This document shows positions 34,867 to 45,189 of a stretch of 64,000 nucleotides of DNA, piece after piece (the stretch's first letter is position 1; each line of letters opens with the position of its first letter). Under the pieces are notes generated by a model. That model was not told where the DNA came from. It searched no databases and was given only the letters and a program-made list of their open reading frames with translations. Location of the stretch: assembly GCF_963082655.1 (NCBI RefSeq), contig NC_081556.1, positions 155,994,578 to 156,058,577 on the forward strand. Reading direction: 5' to 3'. The position numbers were made by a program, and so were the translations under genes. The stretch comes from Stomoxys calcitrans (Eukaryota > Arthropoda > Insecta > Diptera > Muscidae).

Positions 34867-35012
34867 GTATTTGCAATGTCCGACGACATTTCTTATGAGT
34901 TACTTCTTTTGTCCAGCAAATTTTCATAAAACAAGAAAATTTGCATAGACCGTGATAAAGTTTTAAACAAAAATAGCAAATTTTTACTTTTGTTCAGTGT
35001 ACAAATCATCGA

Positions 35013-35515
35013 TCATACAGATTTCTGTATGTCAATGGGTCGGATATCTAGAATAGTCTCCAGTGCTCTAGTGGGCGTGGTCCCCATCGCTCCGCCTATG
35101 CCAAGACAACATTTTCTCTGAACCCGTTGTATGGTCCTTATGTTGCACTTTTTTTCCATAGCAGTCCACCAAACTAATGAGGCGTAAGTAAATATTGATA
35201 TAATCACGCTCCTGTAGAGCCAGTGGACTATCCTCGGATTCAGGCCCGCCTACATAGTGCCCGACATTTGTGAGCCTTCTCAGTACGCTCCTGAATGTGA
35301 CACTTCCAATTCAGTTTCCTGTCCAAGATCACACCTAAGTATTTGACCTTGTCAGATATCGAAATCGTCTTATTGAGGAAACGTGTTGCGTTAAATTGGC
35401 CCAGCTTCGTCTTCCTCGTAAACAGGTATATTTCAGTTTTCTCTGGGTTAACATTGAGACCTCTGGGTCTTGCCCAGTCATATGCCATATGTAAGACGCT
35501 TTGGGCCGACTAATT
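35013..35515 (-). pseudogene. Non-LTR reverse transcriptase, thumb region (decayed)
   Basis: On the minus strand one open segment (35488-35240) reads 'GLNVNPEKTEIYLFTRKTK' and 'VKYLGVILDRKLNWKCHI', the typical end of the palm and thumb of Jockey/R1/I-type reverse transcriptases. The next segment (35207-35013) reads 'YASLVWWTAMEKKCN' and 'RVQRKCCLGIGGAM'. A frameshift and stops separate them. The catalytic FADD-type motif lies upstream of this fragment and is absent. Confidence 0.8.
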
Positions 35516-35605
35516 GTAAGAATTTTAGTAAAAGTCGCTCAAGATTCATATCGAGATCTGAATAAAAAAACCGTTATTTTCAAATTTTGCGAGTTACGTA
35601 CGTTC

Positions 35606-35651
35606 GGCCAAGTATATATAACAGACACTTGTCTGTTATAAATACTTGGCC
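35606..35651. repeat. 46-bp near-perfect palindrome
   Basis: Two 22-bp arms with a 2-bp centre. GGCCAAGTAT at 35606 pairs with ATACTTGGCC ending at 35651; one mismatch in the TATATA/TTTATA part. It lies between two retrotransposon fragments. Confidence 0.9.
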
Positions 35652-35829
35652 TGATGTACATTTATAAGGACGCAGACACTAATTTTTTTTAACAAATTCG
35701 CATGAAATTAGGTATAGAGTGTTTATTTACCCATCTGAAAGCCTCTGCTAAATTTCGTCAAAATCGGTTTAGATTAAGATATAGTTAGTAATCGGCTTGT
35801 TAAGCGCTCTTAGACGTATCCCCTAAGAA

Positions 35830-36345
35830 ATCTACGTCAGGAATGCATCTTACAAAATCCCCAATTGTTCTCCATTCAATGCCGCATAAGTCAAGTCTGG
35901 TATTGTTTTACCACCTAAGTTCCGAAGTGTGTTTGCTGCGAAAGCAAAGCATTGACATGGAAAATGTTCCAACGACTCATCATCTTCCCCACATGTCCTA
36001 CACACGCTGTCACTTACCGCACCTATTCTGCATAAGGCCGCCCGTATTTCTATGTTACCCGTAATGATACGGAAAGCCATACTTACATAACTCCTTCCTG
36101 CTTACTCTCAATAATAGCCTGAGGAAACGCCTTACGATCCGGGTCTCCCGATAGGGGACTTTGTCCTCCTATTAACCGTTTCAATTTTCTAATGTGCTTT
36201 GCTCATGTACTTTGCTCATGCCCTTAACTAGGACTGTGTCGCCTCGAAAGACTTCATATTCTGCAAGAATATTAATTGCAGTCCTTTAAGCACTATGGCA
36301 AATGCGTCTGACCTTTCATTCACCCTTACTCCGCTTTGGCGTGTT
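35830..36345 (-). pseudogene. Non-LTR retrotransposon, RNase H and C-terminal zinc region (decayed)
   Basis: Minus strand 36080-35850 reads 'AALCRIGAVSDSVCRTCGED', then 'DESLEHFPCQCFAFA': the C-terminal CCHC-like block that follows RNase H in Jockey/R1/I-type elements. Upstream DNA to about 36345 gives RNase H-like scraps with stops. Because this end domain lies upstream of the thumb fragment at 35515-35013, the two pieces come from different copies or a rearranged one. Confidence 0.7.
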
Positions 36346-36390
36346 AGACAAACCTTAATCTCATTTATACGCTCCAAGACTATTTATAAC

Positions 36391-36724
36391 CACTGTGGCT
36401 CAAAGGTTAGCACGTCCGCGCATGACGCCGAGCGCGTGGGTTCATACACAACGCAAGCATTAGAAAATTTTTCAGCGTTTCAGTTATCCCCTTACCAACG
36501 CTGGCTATGCTGCCATGTGAGGTATCCTGCCAAGTGTGGTATCCAGCCATATGAGGTATACTGCCATGTTAAAACTTCTCTACCAAGTGGTGTTGCTATG
36601 CGGTACACCCTTCGGACTCGGCATAAAAATGGAGGCCCCTTATCATTGAGCTTAAAAATTAATCGGGCTGCACTCATTGATATGAGAGAAGTATTCCATG
36701 TTCCTTAATGAAATGTTCGTGGGA
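36391..36724 (+). mobile_element. SINE-1 with an internal minisatellite expansion
   Basis: Head 'ccactgtggctcaaaggtta' with a damaged B box ('gggttcatacac'). The body contains three 17-bp repeats at 36511-36561 ('tgccatgtgaggtatcc' and variants) derived from the family's 'gtgaggtactatgccat' segment. The tail reads 'aatgttcgtgggaaattta'. Confidence 0.75.
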
Positions 36725-37080
36725 AATTTAGTTTAGTAGACTGTTCGTGAGCTTATCGTCCATACCATCTGACGCATTACTTGATGGTCTGAGTCTCTGC
36801 CTGCAGGACGTACAAAGGTCAGATAGTCGGAAACGGATCTTCGTTACCCCCAGGCCTCCTCTACCCTCCAGCTTTGGCCCTTCCATACAGCATGAACTCC
36901 CAGGTGTCAATACCTGGGTTCTGTCACTCAAAGTCTTGCCCACTTGCAGCAGTGCCTTGCACTATACCTCATATGTTGTCTCAGATATCCGATCCGAAAC
37001 CCCCTTTCATTTCGTCCAGTTTTCCCATTGACTAAATTATACCACGAAGGTATATCTATTCTCTATCCAATGCCACCTCG
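36725..37080 (-). other. Possible non-LTR retrotransposon DNA
   Basis: Lies between two recognised parts of a decayed retrotransposon. One minus-strand frame of 71 codons (36943-36728) is cysteine- and arginine-rich but not recognised. Confidence 0.3.
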
Positions 37081-38430
37081 CCTTAAGTCTCGTAGCCGAG
37101 TTGGCTACCTCACACATAATCTATATGCCTATAGATCGGATATCTAAAGTAGTTCCATTGCTCCATAATCTCTGAACCCGTTTTAATATTCTTATATTCC
37201 ATTTTTTGTCCATCGCCGTCCACCTAACAACTGAGGCCTAAGTTAGTATTGGTCTATTCACGCTCCTATAGAGTCAGTGAACAACCATCAAGTTCAGCCC
37301 CTAGTTCAAACTTACGGTTCGCTTTCATAGTGCCACATATTTGTGAGCCCTCTCAGTATGCTCCTGGTTGCAGCACTTTCAGTTCAATTTCCTGTCCAAG
37401 ATCAATACCAAGTATTTAACCCAAATCCCACTGGTCTTGAGTTTTTACAGCTTTGTAACAATGTAATGGCAACGGTTTTACATTATAGAGTAAATCTGCA
37501 TATGTTTACACGTGAGAAGAGCGTCTTTCTAACAAGTGATGGTTTGTCATTTTTGGAGTCGTTTATGTCCGAAAAATAAATCATGAAAACTCGTTAAAAT
37601 AGAAATTTATTAAAAAATTCTGGATGATTCGCATTACCCTTGTTGAATATCGAAGTCGTTCTTTGGAGGAAACATGGAACCTCAAATTGGGCTACCTTCG
37701 TCTTCCATGTAAACAAGCAGATCTCAGTCTTCTCAGTGTTTACATTCAGACCTCTAGGGCTAGTCCGGTCGATTGCTATCTCCCAGACCCTTTAGCTGAT
37801 TCAGTGTTTTCTAGATGTTCTCGCCAGGATTCAAACCCGGGCGTTCAGTATCATAGACGGACATGCTAACCTCAGCGCCTCGGTGGCCTCTAAAAATGGC
37901 TCCAAAATTGCCTTAGAAGCACTATAATATCATCTGTGTAACAGTCAGGATCCGTAGTAGACTATTTATGGTGGTCACCCATAGGTGGCCCCCTATGGCG
38001 CATCTAGTTGTGCTACTTTGTCCCTTATACCTCTGTCATGAGTGCTACAACTTATCCACCAACTCATTAGCTTGTAGTTTATTCAGTCCCTGATGACCAG
38101 GTCAACCCGGTACGGGTCAAAGGATTGGATGAATGTGTGGGCCCTCGCATTACTAAAAGTCCTTCGATGCTAATGCACACCCACAAAGTGTACATCTTGG
38201 CAAGACCGTGTGCACCGAAATGCTGTTTGTATCTGAATAATCCGCCGGATGTTCTACTCTTTGTCATGGTACCCACTATACGCTACATGGTTTTGAGTAG
38301 AAAGTACATAAGGGTCTATAGGCCTTTGGGGTCACATAGCCTGCTTTTCCGGGCTTGAGTATACCCACCACCCTTGCCTCCTGTCAGGATTTCAGAGTAT
38401 AAGCAAATCCTAGGCACGCCGTGAATATAG
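37081..38430 (-). pseudogene. Non-LTR reverse transcriptase, second copy (decayed)
   Basis: Minus strand. The finger domain is near 38400-38270 ('VGILKPGKAGYVTPKAYRPL' type reading). A later part at 37800-37640 matches 35500-35360, and 37420-37085 matches 35345-35030 base by base with about a quarter of positions changed. So this is a separate copy of the element at 35013-35515. It is interrupted by a SINE-1 fragment (37806-37888) and many stops. The catalytic motif region between 38270 and 37890 is not readable. Confidence 0.65.
37806..37888 (-). mobile_element. SINE-1 head fragment
   Basis: 'tgttctcgccaggattcaaa' to 'gctaacctcagcgcctcggt', the minus-strand tRNA-like head and a little body. 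It is inserted in, or adjacent to, the retrotransposon copy. Confidence 0.75.
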
Positions 38431-38647
38431 CAGACAGAGTGGTAACACCGAAAATATTCTAGACAGAAATAACTGGAAGCACCTCAAGACTTCCTTTACC
38501 ATAAAGTCCGTAATGACGAGCCTTCGATGAACCACGTCGTTCCTAGATTCAGTGTCCCGTCATGCAGTGATGCTGATAACGAACTATTGCCTTCTTCTGG
38601 GCACTGACACTGACCACAGAGTCACCTATAAGATAAGTGGCAAAACT

Positions 38648-38895
38648 ACACTGAAAAAAAAATTTGGCCCAATATTTAAGATTTTTTCTTATTCCTAGGA
38701 TTTTAGCAACGAAAACGAGCCAAAGAACCAAAACTTTAAAATAAAGATGCTATCTTTAAATTTAATTTCCAATTTACTAACAGACATGGCCATACGGTTC
38801 AAATTTTGATCGCTGATTGATTCTTATTTTACTTCATAGTTGACTTTCCAATTACATTTTTTTTTGAAAAATCCTTTTTTAAACTTAGCATCTTA
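38648..38895 (+). repeat. MITE-like dispersed repeat (copy 1)
   Basis: Starts 'cactgaaaaaaaaatttg' and shares with 60110-60300 the blocks 'gatgctatcttta', 'acagacatggccat', 'tcgctgattgattcttattt' and 'gactttccaattacattttt' in order. Non-coding, unclassified. Confidence 0.6.
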
Positions 38896-38907
38896 ACCTA
38901 AAACCTG

Positions 38908-40275
38908 TAAGGAAAGGCAAAAGTAGGGCGGTGCCGACTGTATAATACCCTACACCTACCCTATAAGTACAGAATGGGCTATATCCAATTCTGGACCAAT
39001 TTTGATGGATTCGGCGAGCAAATATGTTCAAACTGTAAAAACTACGGTTGACAAAGGACAACATTATGGCAAATTACCCAAAATCTGACGAAAGTCAGCT
39101 ATATCCATATGGGAGCTATATCTAATTCTGAACCGATTCCGAGTAAACTTCTTAGATAATGAGGTAGAAGTCGAGGAAAGCGTTGTGTAAAATTTTGGCA
39201 AGATTTGTCAATAGATTCTCTTGCAGTGGCTTTTAAAGTGAAAATCGGGCGATATACATATATGACAGCTATATCTAAATCTGGGCCGATTTCTATGAAA
39301 TTCACGAGTAATATTGAGAGTCATAAGAAAATCCTTCCTGCTGAATTTCGACAGAATCGGATAACAAATGATTACTTTTTTGCAATATTTCTCAAAATCA
39401 GACGAACATATATATGAGAGAGATATATGAGAGCTATATCTAAATCTGAACCGATTTCGAGCAAACTCCTCAGATACTGTGGCAATAGTCGAGGAAAGCG
39501 TTTTGCAAATTGTTGGCAAGATGGAACAATAAATGCTCTTGCTGTGACTCTAGAAGTTAAAATCGGGCTATATATACAATATATATATCAGAGCTGTATC
39601 TAAATCTGAACCGATTTCCATGAAATTCACCAGTGATATTGAGAGTCAAGAGAAAATCCCTTCTGCCGAATATCGAGAAAATCGGTAAACAAAAGACAAT
39701 TTTATTGCAATATTACTGGAAATCGGACGAACATATATATGGGAGCTATATCAAAATCTGAACCGATTTTGACCAAACGCTACGTATATTGTGGTAGTCA
39801 TCGAGAAAAGCGTTGTGAAATGTTTTTGGCTAGATTGGTCAATAAATATGTTTGCAGTGGCTCTAGTAGTGAAAATCGGGCGATATATACATATGGCAAC
39901 TATATCTAAATCTGAACCGATTTCCATGAAATTCACCAGTAATGTCGACAGTCGTCAAAAAAATCCTTTCTGCCAAATTTCGAAAAAATCGGTTAACAAA
40001 TGACCATTTTATTGCATTATTACTGAAAATCGGACGAACATATATATGTGGGAGCTATATCCAGATCTGAACCGATTTTTTCCAATTTCAATAGACTTTT
40101 TCTCTAGGCCGAAAAACATGTCTGTCGGATGAAAACTGCGACTTGTACTTTGTACACAAATTAACATGGACAGACGGACAGACAGACGGTCGGACAGACA
40201 GACAGACGACAGAGCTAAATCGAATCAGAAAGTGATTCTGAGTCGATCGGTATACTTATCATTGGGTCTATAGGC
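38908..40275 (+). mobile_element. MM3 element, 3' end missing
   Basis: 5' end 'aaggaaaggcaaaagtaggg', 'cggtgccgactgtataatac', 'cctacacctacc'. Core with alternating half-units and a period of about 300-330 bp (e.g. 'gaaaatcgggc' at 39240, 39542 and 39871). A long GACA/GGAC tract at 40169-40208. The copy stops at 'cattgggtctataggctata' (about 40275) without the 'gtgtagggtata' terminus. Confidence 0.82.
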
Positions 40276-40384
40276 TATAAAGAGAGTTCGGATATTCATC
40301 CGCCCCATGCCACTATGAACATACATATAAGCCCGTAATACGCTTGTTGTGCGCTCTAAATACTAAAAATGTAGCCTCGAAAAA

Positions 40385-40700
40385 GAAATTCTAAGTTAGG
40401 AATTCAGTGCTACTTACAAAATCCTTAATTGTTTTCATTGCCACGCCCCTAAGTTGGTTCACGTCTGTTATTGTGTAACCACCTATGTGCCGGTATCTGT
40501 TAGCAGCGAAATCCGGGCAATGACATAGGAAATGCTCCAACGTCTCATCATCTTCCCGCCATGCCCTACAAATGCTATCACTTGCCGCACCGATCTTCAA
40601 ATTAAGTTTGCCAAACTTTGGCTCGAATCTTAAAATTAGGACAAAATATTTTTCAGTAAACGCTATTCCAGTATTAGTGGCTCTAGGAAGAATCCAGTCG
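40385..40700 (-). pseudogene. Non-LTR retrotransposon C-terminal fragment
   Basis: Minus-strand frame with 'GAASDSICRAWREDDETLEH' and 'FLCHCPDFAAN', the same C-terminal block as at 35830-36080, but one Cys of the CxxC pair is Trp (CRAW). 'IGGYTITDVNQLRG' follows. The upstream part is unrelated or decayed. Confidence 0.7.
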
Positions 40701-43499
40701 CACTCGACGTGGTGTTTTAGGTATGGCATGGGTAGCATGTTTTCAAGTTGTATCCTTTAATATATGGCAACTGAAATTTAATGTCCTTGTTTTGAAGTCT
40801 TGCTTCATTGACTCGAAATTCCTGCCGGAATCCTTCGATCAAGGAAAATATTTTGTGATGCACTCGTCGAGATTTCAATCCAGCCATTTTGCCTACTTAC
40901 TGGATCACTACACACCACTCTAGCCTCATATGCCACTCCTAATGATGCTCACAAAATGGAGATGGGCTATCCCCATTGCCAAGTCTTCAATGATTCCAAG
41001 GAACTACTTGGACTTCCATTCCTGCTTTGACTACTGGCAAAGAAATACCTATGCCTATGCCTATGCTTGTTGCACTTTCCACTTTGGCCTTGCATTATGT
41101 GCCAGTGTGTTCGTGTACAATTGCTGCGGGATGCACAGTGCGGAAAACATATTTTTATGTATTTTCTCACAGATCACGATCGACAACATCACAATGCTGC
41201 GCTTTGCAGTGCTTCTCTACTGCTACTCTGACATACGCGAAGGAAAATGAAGAAGAAACATTTAACCTCATGTTCTCCATGGACTTTTAAGTTTACCGCT
41301 GATTAGCGATTGCACTTTTACCCTGCCCCTGCCTCTAGGGAAGCCCAGCCATTGGTAAGTACTTGCGGACAATTAGAAAGGATGCCTATGAGAAGAGCTG
41401 GGGAATCGCTAGCATGGCTTAAGTCAAAGTTCCCATTATAATCATCATAGTTTTACGAGCCCACTCGCTCGTTGGCTGCTGATTGGAAGAAAAGCGTAAA
41501 ATATGGTGAATCACATGTCAACATTTTTTTTTTTTTTTTTCGCTTGAGCAGAAGTAGGGGAATCGGTGTTGATGATTGTTCTTCATCTTTCGAGGATGGT
41601 GGCCAGCCTTCGTTCCAAAAGCCTTCAACACACATCAGTCAGACAGTCATTCAGTCAGCTGCAATGGCAAATGGCAGTGGCATTGGTTGTGCCACTGCCA
41701 GTGCCAGGTCGCACAATTTGGCCAACGAGCAGTAGACAAAATTCTTATGGACATTGAAAAGACTGGTCGCTGGCTGGCCTGCCTGTCTACCTGACGACAT
41801 CTTAGCGGTGTTTTGGCCTCTCAAAGGCGGCTCTGGGCCATCACAACAAACAAAACCCCACCAAATGCCGAACAAGAAATATTTTCAAATTAATTTCAGT
41901 TTTTCTTATCGTTGCCTCCGCCGTTGTGGTTGCTCATTGGGAAAACTCTTTCATTTAGGCCTCAAACTGCAATGAATTGTCGCCGTCCTAGTAGCATCAG
42001 ACATCAACACAGCGAGGCCTGGTGCATTCTGGTGTTGCTTCTTTTCTTTTTTGCAAAAGAGCAGAAGCAGAAGAGGTGAAAATGAGACTAAAACTGAGTT
42101 TTTGCATTCACCGACCAGGCAGCTTTACTTTTAGTGCGTAAGTCCCTTCTGTGGCCGTTTTGTTTCTTGTCTTTTGTGTTTTGCCTTTGCTCAAATCTTT
42201 AGACCGGATGAACGTGCTCAAACGTAAAGATGCATTTAAGATTCTTCCGATTGGTCATTATTGCCTTCAAACTGCAATGTGGTGTTTGGCGGCGTTTCTT
42301 GGTTTTATTGTTGCCAGTTTTTGTTTGTTTTTCTTCCTTGATTTGCTCAAAAAGCCTAACGATTTGTCTGCCTACAAAGGAGCACAAAAAGGAAGAAAAA
42401 AAGGAGAAAATATCCAAAAAGCTAGAAGCCGCTTGCTTTTAATTCGTCATCGTCATCTTTGAAAGTGGCCGTTGTCGTTGCTGGTCTCTTGATTTGGTGG
42501 ACTTTCTTTGAGCTTCACTTAAATGCTTTTGTGAGGTAGGGAAACTTTTGATTGATCTACTCCTGACATCGGCATGGATGGAAAATGACAAACGTACAAA
42601 CGTTCAAATTATCGCCAGAGTGGCTCATAACCACCACAATGGATTGGATGGCTGGCTGGCTGGCTGAAGAAGACAACCCCAAATGGTGTAGCTGAAGCAA
42701 CACTGCCAAAAGACCAGCAACGGCTTTGGCTAAACGGCAAACCCAGACCCAGTTTAAATGTCCTCTTCAGCCTCAACTGGTTTCAGTTTCGGTTAACTCG
42801 GAACACAATCTAAATACCTTGTAAATGGTTGAATGAAGATGCCACAGCAGATGTTATGGCCATACCAATATCGACGACATCGACAACTGCAGCAGTTGCA
42901 TCAGCAGCACAACCAGCCGCTCTAGCACTACATATTGAAAACATGGAGTTGCAACAAGTTTCAAGGCTATATGCAATGCAGTCTCTCATATAGCCACCAG
43001 CTTGTTTGGTGCTCCGGCTCTTTCCACCTTGCTTGCCTCCCCTTGCCACATTGGGCCTAGATAAACTGAACTTCATTAAAGACTCTTTGGCGTACAACGC
43101 CCATGTTAAAAAAACCACGTTTGCCAACGAGAACATTGTGTCTCCACTGGAGTACGTGTTCTGTAAACAAAATTTACCTCCAGTTTGGTTATTATTTAAA
43201 TTCAATGTAAGCAGACGAGAGAGAAAATGAAATGCACTGAAAAAAATTTAAAAATTATTCATTAACAATACTTACAATTTGAATTCTACTTTTTCATTTC
43301 ATGACACTTAAAACATTAAATGAGTCATCAGGATTACCAGCAATTCTTTGACAAAATCTGCTTTGTCTGGCTTTTGAAGAAAGTGCGATCGCCTCCATGT
43401 CTGGGCCAGATTAGGAAAATCGCTAATCTTTGACTTTGTTGTAAAGATGTCAAAGTAGAGTCAAACGGGAATATTATGGTCATTTGTTATCCGATCCTC
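40701..43499. other. Gene-free stretch, probably single-copy
   Basis: Mixed-composition DNA with a poly-T run (41526-41541) and a (TGGC)n tract (42644-42668). Several short open frames overlap on both strands. One at 42151-42462 is hydrophobic but has no known domain. Could be intronic or regulatory. Confidence 0.4.
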
Positions 43500-43728
43500 G
43501 GAGGCCACCATAGCGCAGAGGTTAGCATGTCCGCCCATGACACTGAGCGCCTGGGTTCAAATCCTGGCGAGACCATCATAAAATTTTCAGCGGTGGTTAT
43601 CCCCTCCTAATGCTGGCGACATTCGTAAAGTACTATGCCATGTAAAAACTTCTCCTCAAAAGAGGTGTCGCACTGCGGCACGCCGTCCATACTCGGCTAT
43701 AAAAAGGAGGTCCCTTATCATTGAACAG
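43500..43728 (+). mobile_element. SINE-1, 5' part of a copy with an insertion
   Basis: Well-preserved head 'gaggccaccatagcgcagag', B box 'ggttcaaatcc', body to 'aaaaaggaggtcccttatca'. The copy is interrupted after 'cattgaa' and resumes at 44041. Confidence 0.85.
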
Positions 43729-44040
43729 ACGCACAAAATCATGTGTAGTATGGAAGAAGTGTAATTTGTCACAGAAAGAATGTCTGTCTTTACACAAAAA
43801 TACATGCATTAGGAAAAGTACAGCTAATGGACAGGGTTGTCGAGTGTGGTTCATGTGGTAATTGTATCAACATACCAACGCACGGCCCTTGAAGCCATCA
43901 CACCTAATATGGTTGAAAAGTCTTCTAACCAAAGACGAAACCCTTCCCATAGTGGTTGGTGTGTGTTGCTATCTTTGGCTTTCCTTTTCCATTTGCATCT
44001 CCGATCATTGAGCTCGTCTCGAAAGAGAAACAAACAAAAA
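43729..44040. other. 312-bp insertion inside SINE-1
   Basis: Segment not recognised elsewhere in the window. Near its right end 'gatcattgagct' (44004-44015) repeats the host SINE sequence at the break, so the right border may be a partial duplication of the target. Confidence 0.5.
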
Positions 44041-44133
44041 TTGAGCTTAAACTTGAATCGGACTGCACTCATTGATATGTGAGAAGTTTGCCCCTGTTCC
44101 TTAATGGAATATTCATGGGCAAATTTGCATTTC
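44041..44133 (+). mobile_element. SINE-1, 3' part of the interrupted copy
   Basis: 'ttgagcttaaacttgaatcg' to 'atgggcaaatttgcatttcc', the expected continuation of 43500-43728. Confidence 0.85.
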
Positions 44134-44229
44134 CATACCCAAAAGCTGAGTATTTAAAATTTTGCAATTTATTAACAATTTTTGAGGATTTCGTATTCTT
44201 TGTATGTAAACCTAATCTTTCTGATTTCA

Positions 44230-45185
44230 TAAAATCGGACTATAGTTATACATAGCTTCTATATAGAGCGATCTCTTGACTTTAAGCCCTGAGGCAATAA
44301 ATTGGTCATTTTTCATCCACACAAAAATCACTGTGCCAGATTTCATCGAAATCGAATGAAAAATGCTCCTTTTATGGGCTAAACACTCTACATCGGGAGA
44401 TCGGTTTATAAGGCCGCTGTAACCAAATGTGGTTTAATCTGGACCACATTTGAAAGGAAAGAAAATGGTAAGGGTCAGAACTCACTGCTGCAAATCTCAT
44501 CGAAATAGATATTTTATGGCCTTAAAACCCTATATCGAGAGATCGGTCCATATGGCAAATTAAGCCAAAAATGGTCATATCTGTACCACATCTCACGGGA
44601 ATGGGTAGGGGTCTACCAAAATTCACTGTGCCAAACTTAATCGAAATCGAATAAAAATTCTCCTCTTAAGGGCTCAATACACTATATTAGGAGATCGATC
44701 TATATGGCAGATATATTCAAATATGGTCCGATCTGAAAAAAATCAACAACAAGGTTTAGAGGTCATCTAAAACTTACTGCTCCAAATTTCATCGAAATCG
44801 TATGAAAAATGCTCATTTTACAGCCTCAACACTCTATATGGGTAGATCGGTCTATACGACAGCTATATCCAAATATGAGCCCATCTGGACCATATATGAC
44901 AGGAATGGGAAGGGGTTTTCCAGAACTCTCTTTGTCAAATCGAAATAGGATAATAAATGGAATTTTATGGCCTTAATACTCTAAACAGGGAGATAAGGCG
45001 TTCGGTCTATATTGCAGCTATATCTAAGTATAGTCCGATCTGGACCACATCTCATACGAGTGGGTAAGGGTCTACCAGAACTCACTGTGGTATATTTTAG
45101 CGAAATCGGAAGAAAAATTAGCAATTTATTGCCTTAACAGTTTAAGTCGGGAAATCGGTCTATATAGCATCTATATAGAACTACT
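44230..45185. repeat. ~155-bp tandem array (first satellite)
   Basis: About six units sharing 'gatcggtctatatggcagct', 'atatggtccgatctggacca', 'cactgtgccaaatttcatcg' and 'aaatgctcattttatggcct'. Similar in design to MM2 core units but with distinct sequence. Confidence 0.8.
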
Positions 45186-45189
45186 AGTA

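Noticed and set aside
21675..40850. Shared 16-mer AATCCTTCGATCAAGG at about 21678 and 40829
   Set aside because: One such match is expected by chance in 64 kb; the surrounding sequence does not align.
42151..42462. 103-codon hydrophobic frame
   Set aside because: T-rich DNA gives Phe/Leu-rich frames by chance; no signal-peptide layout, domain or splice support.
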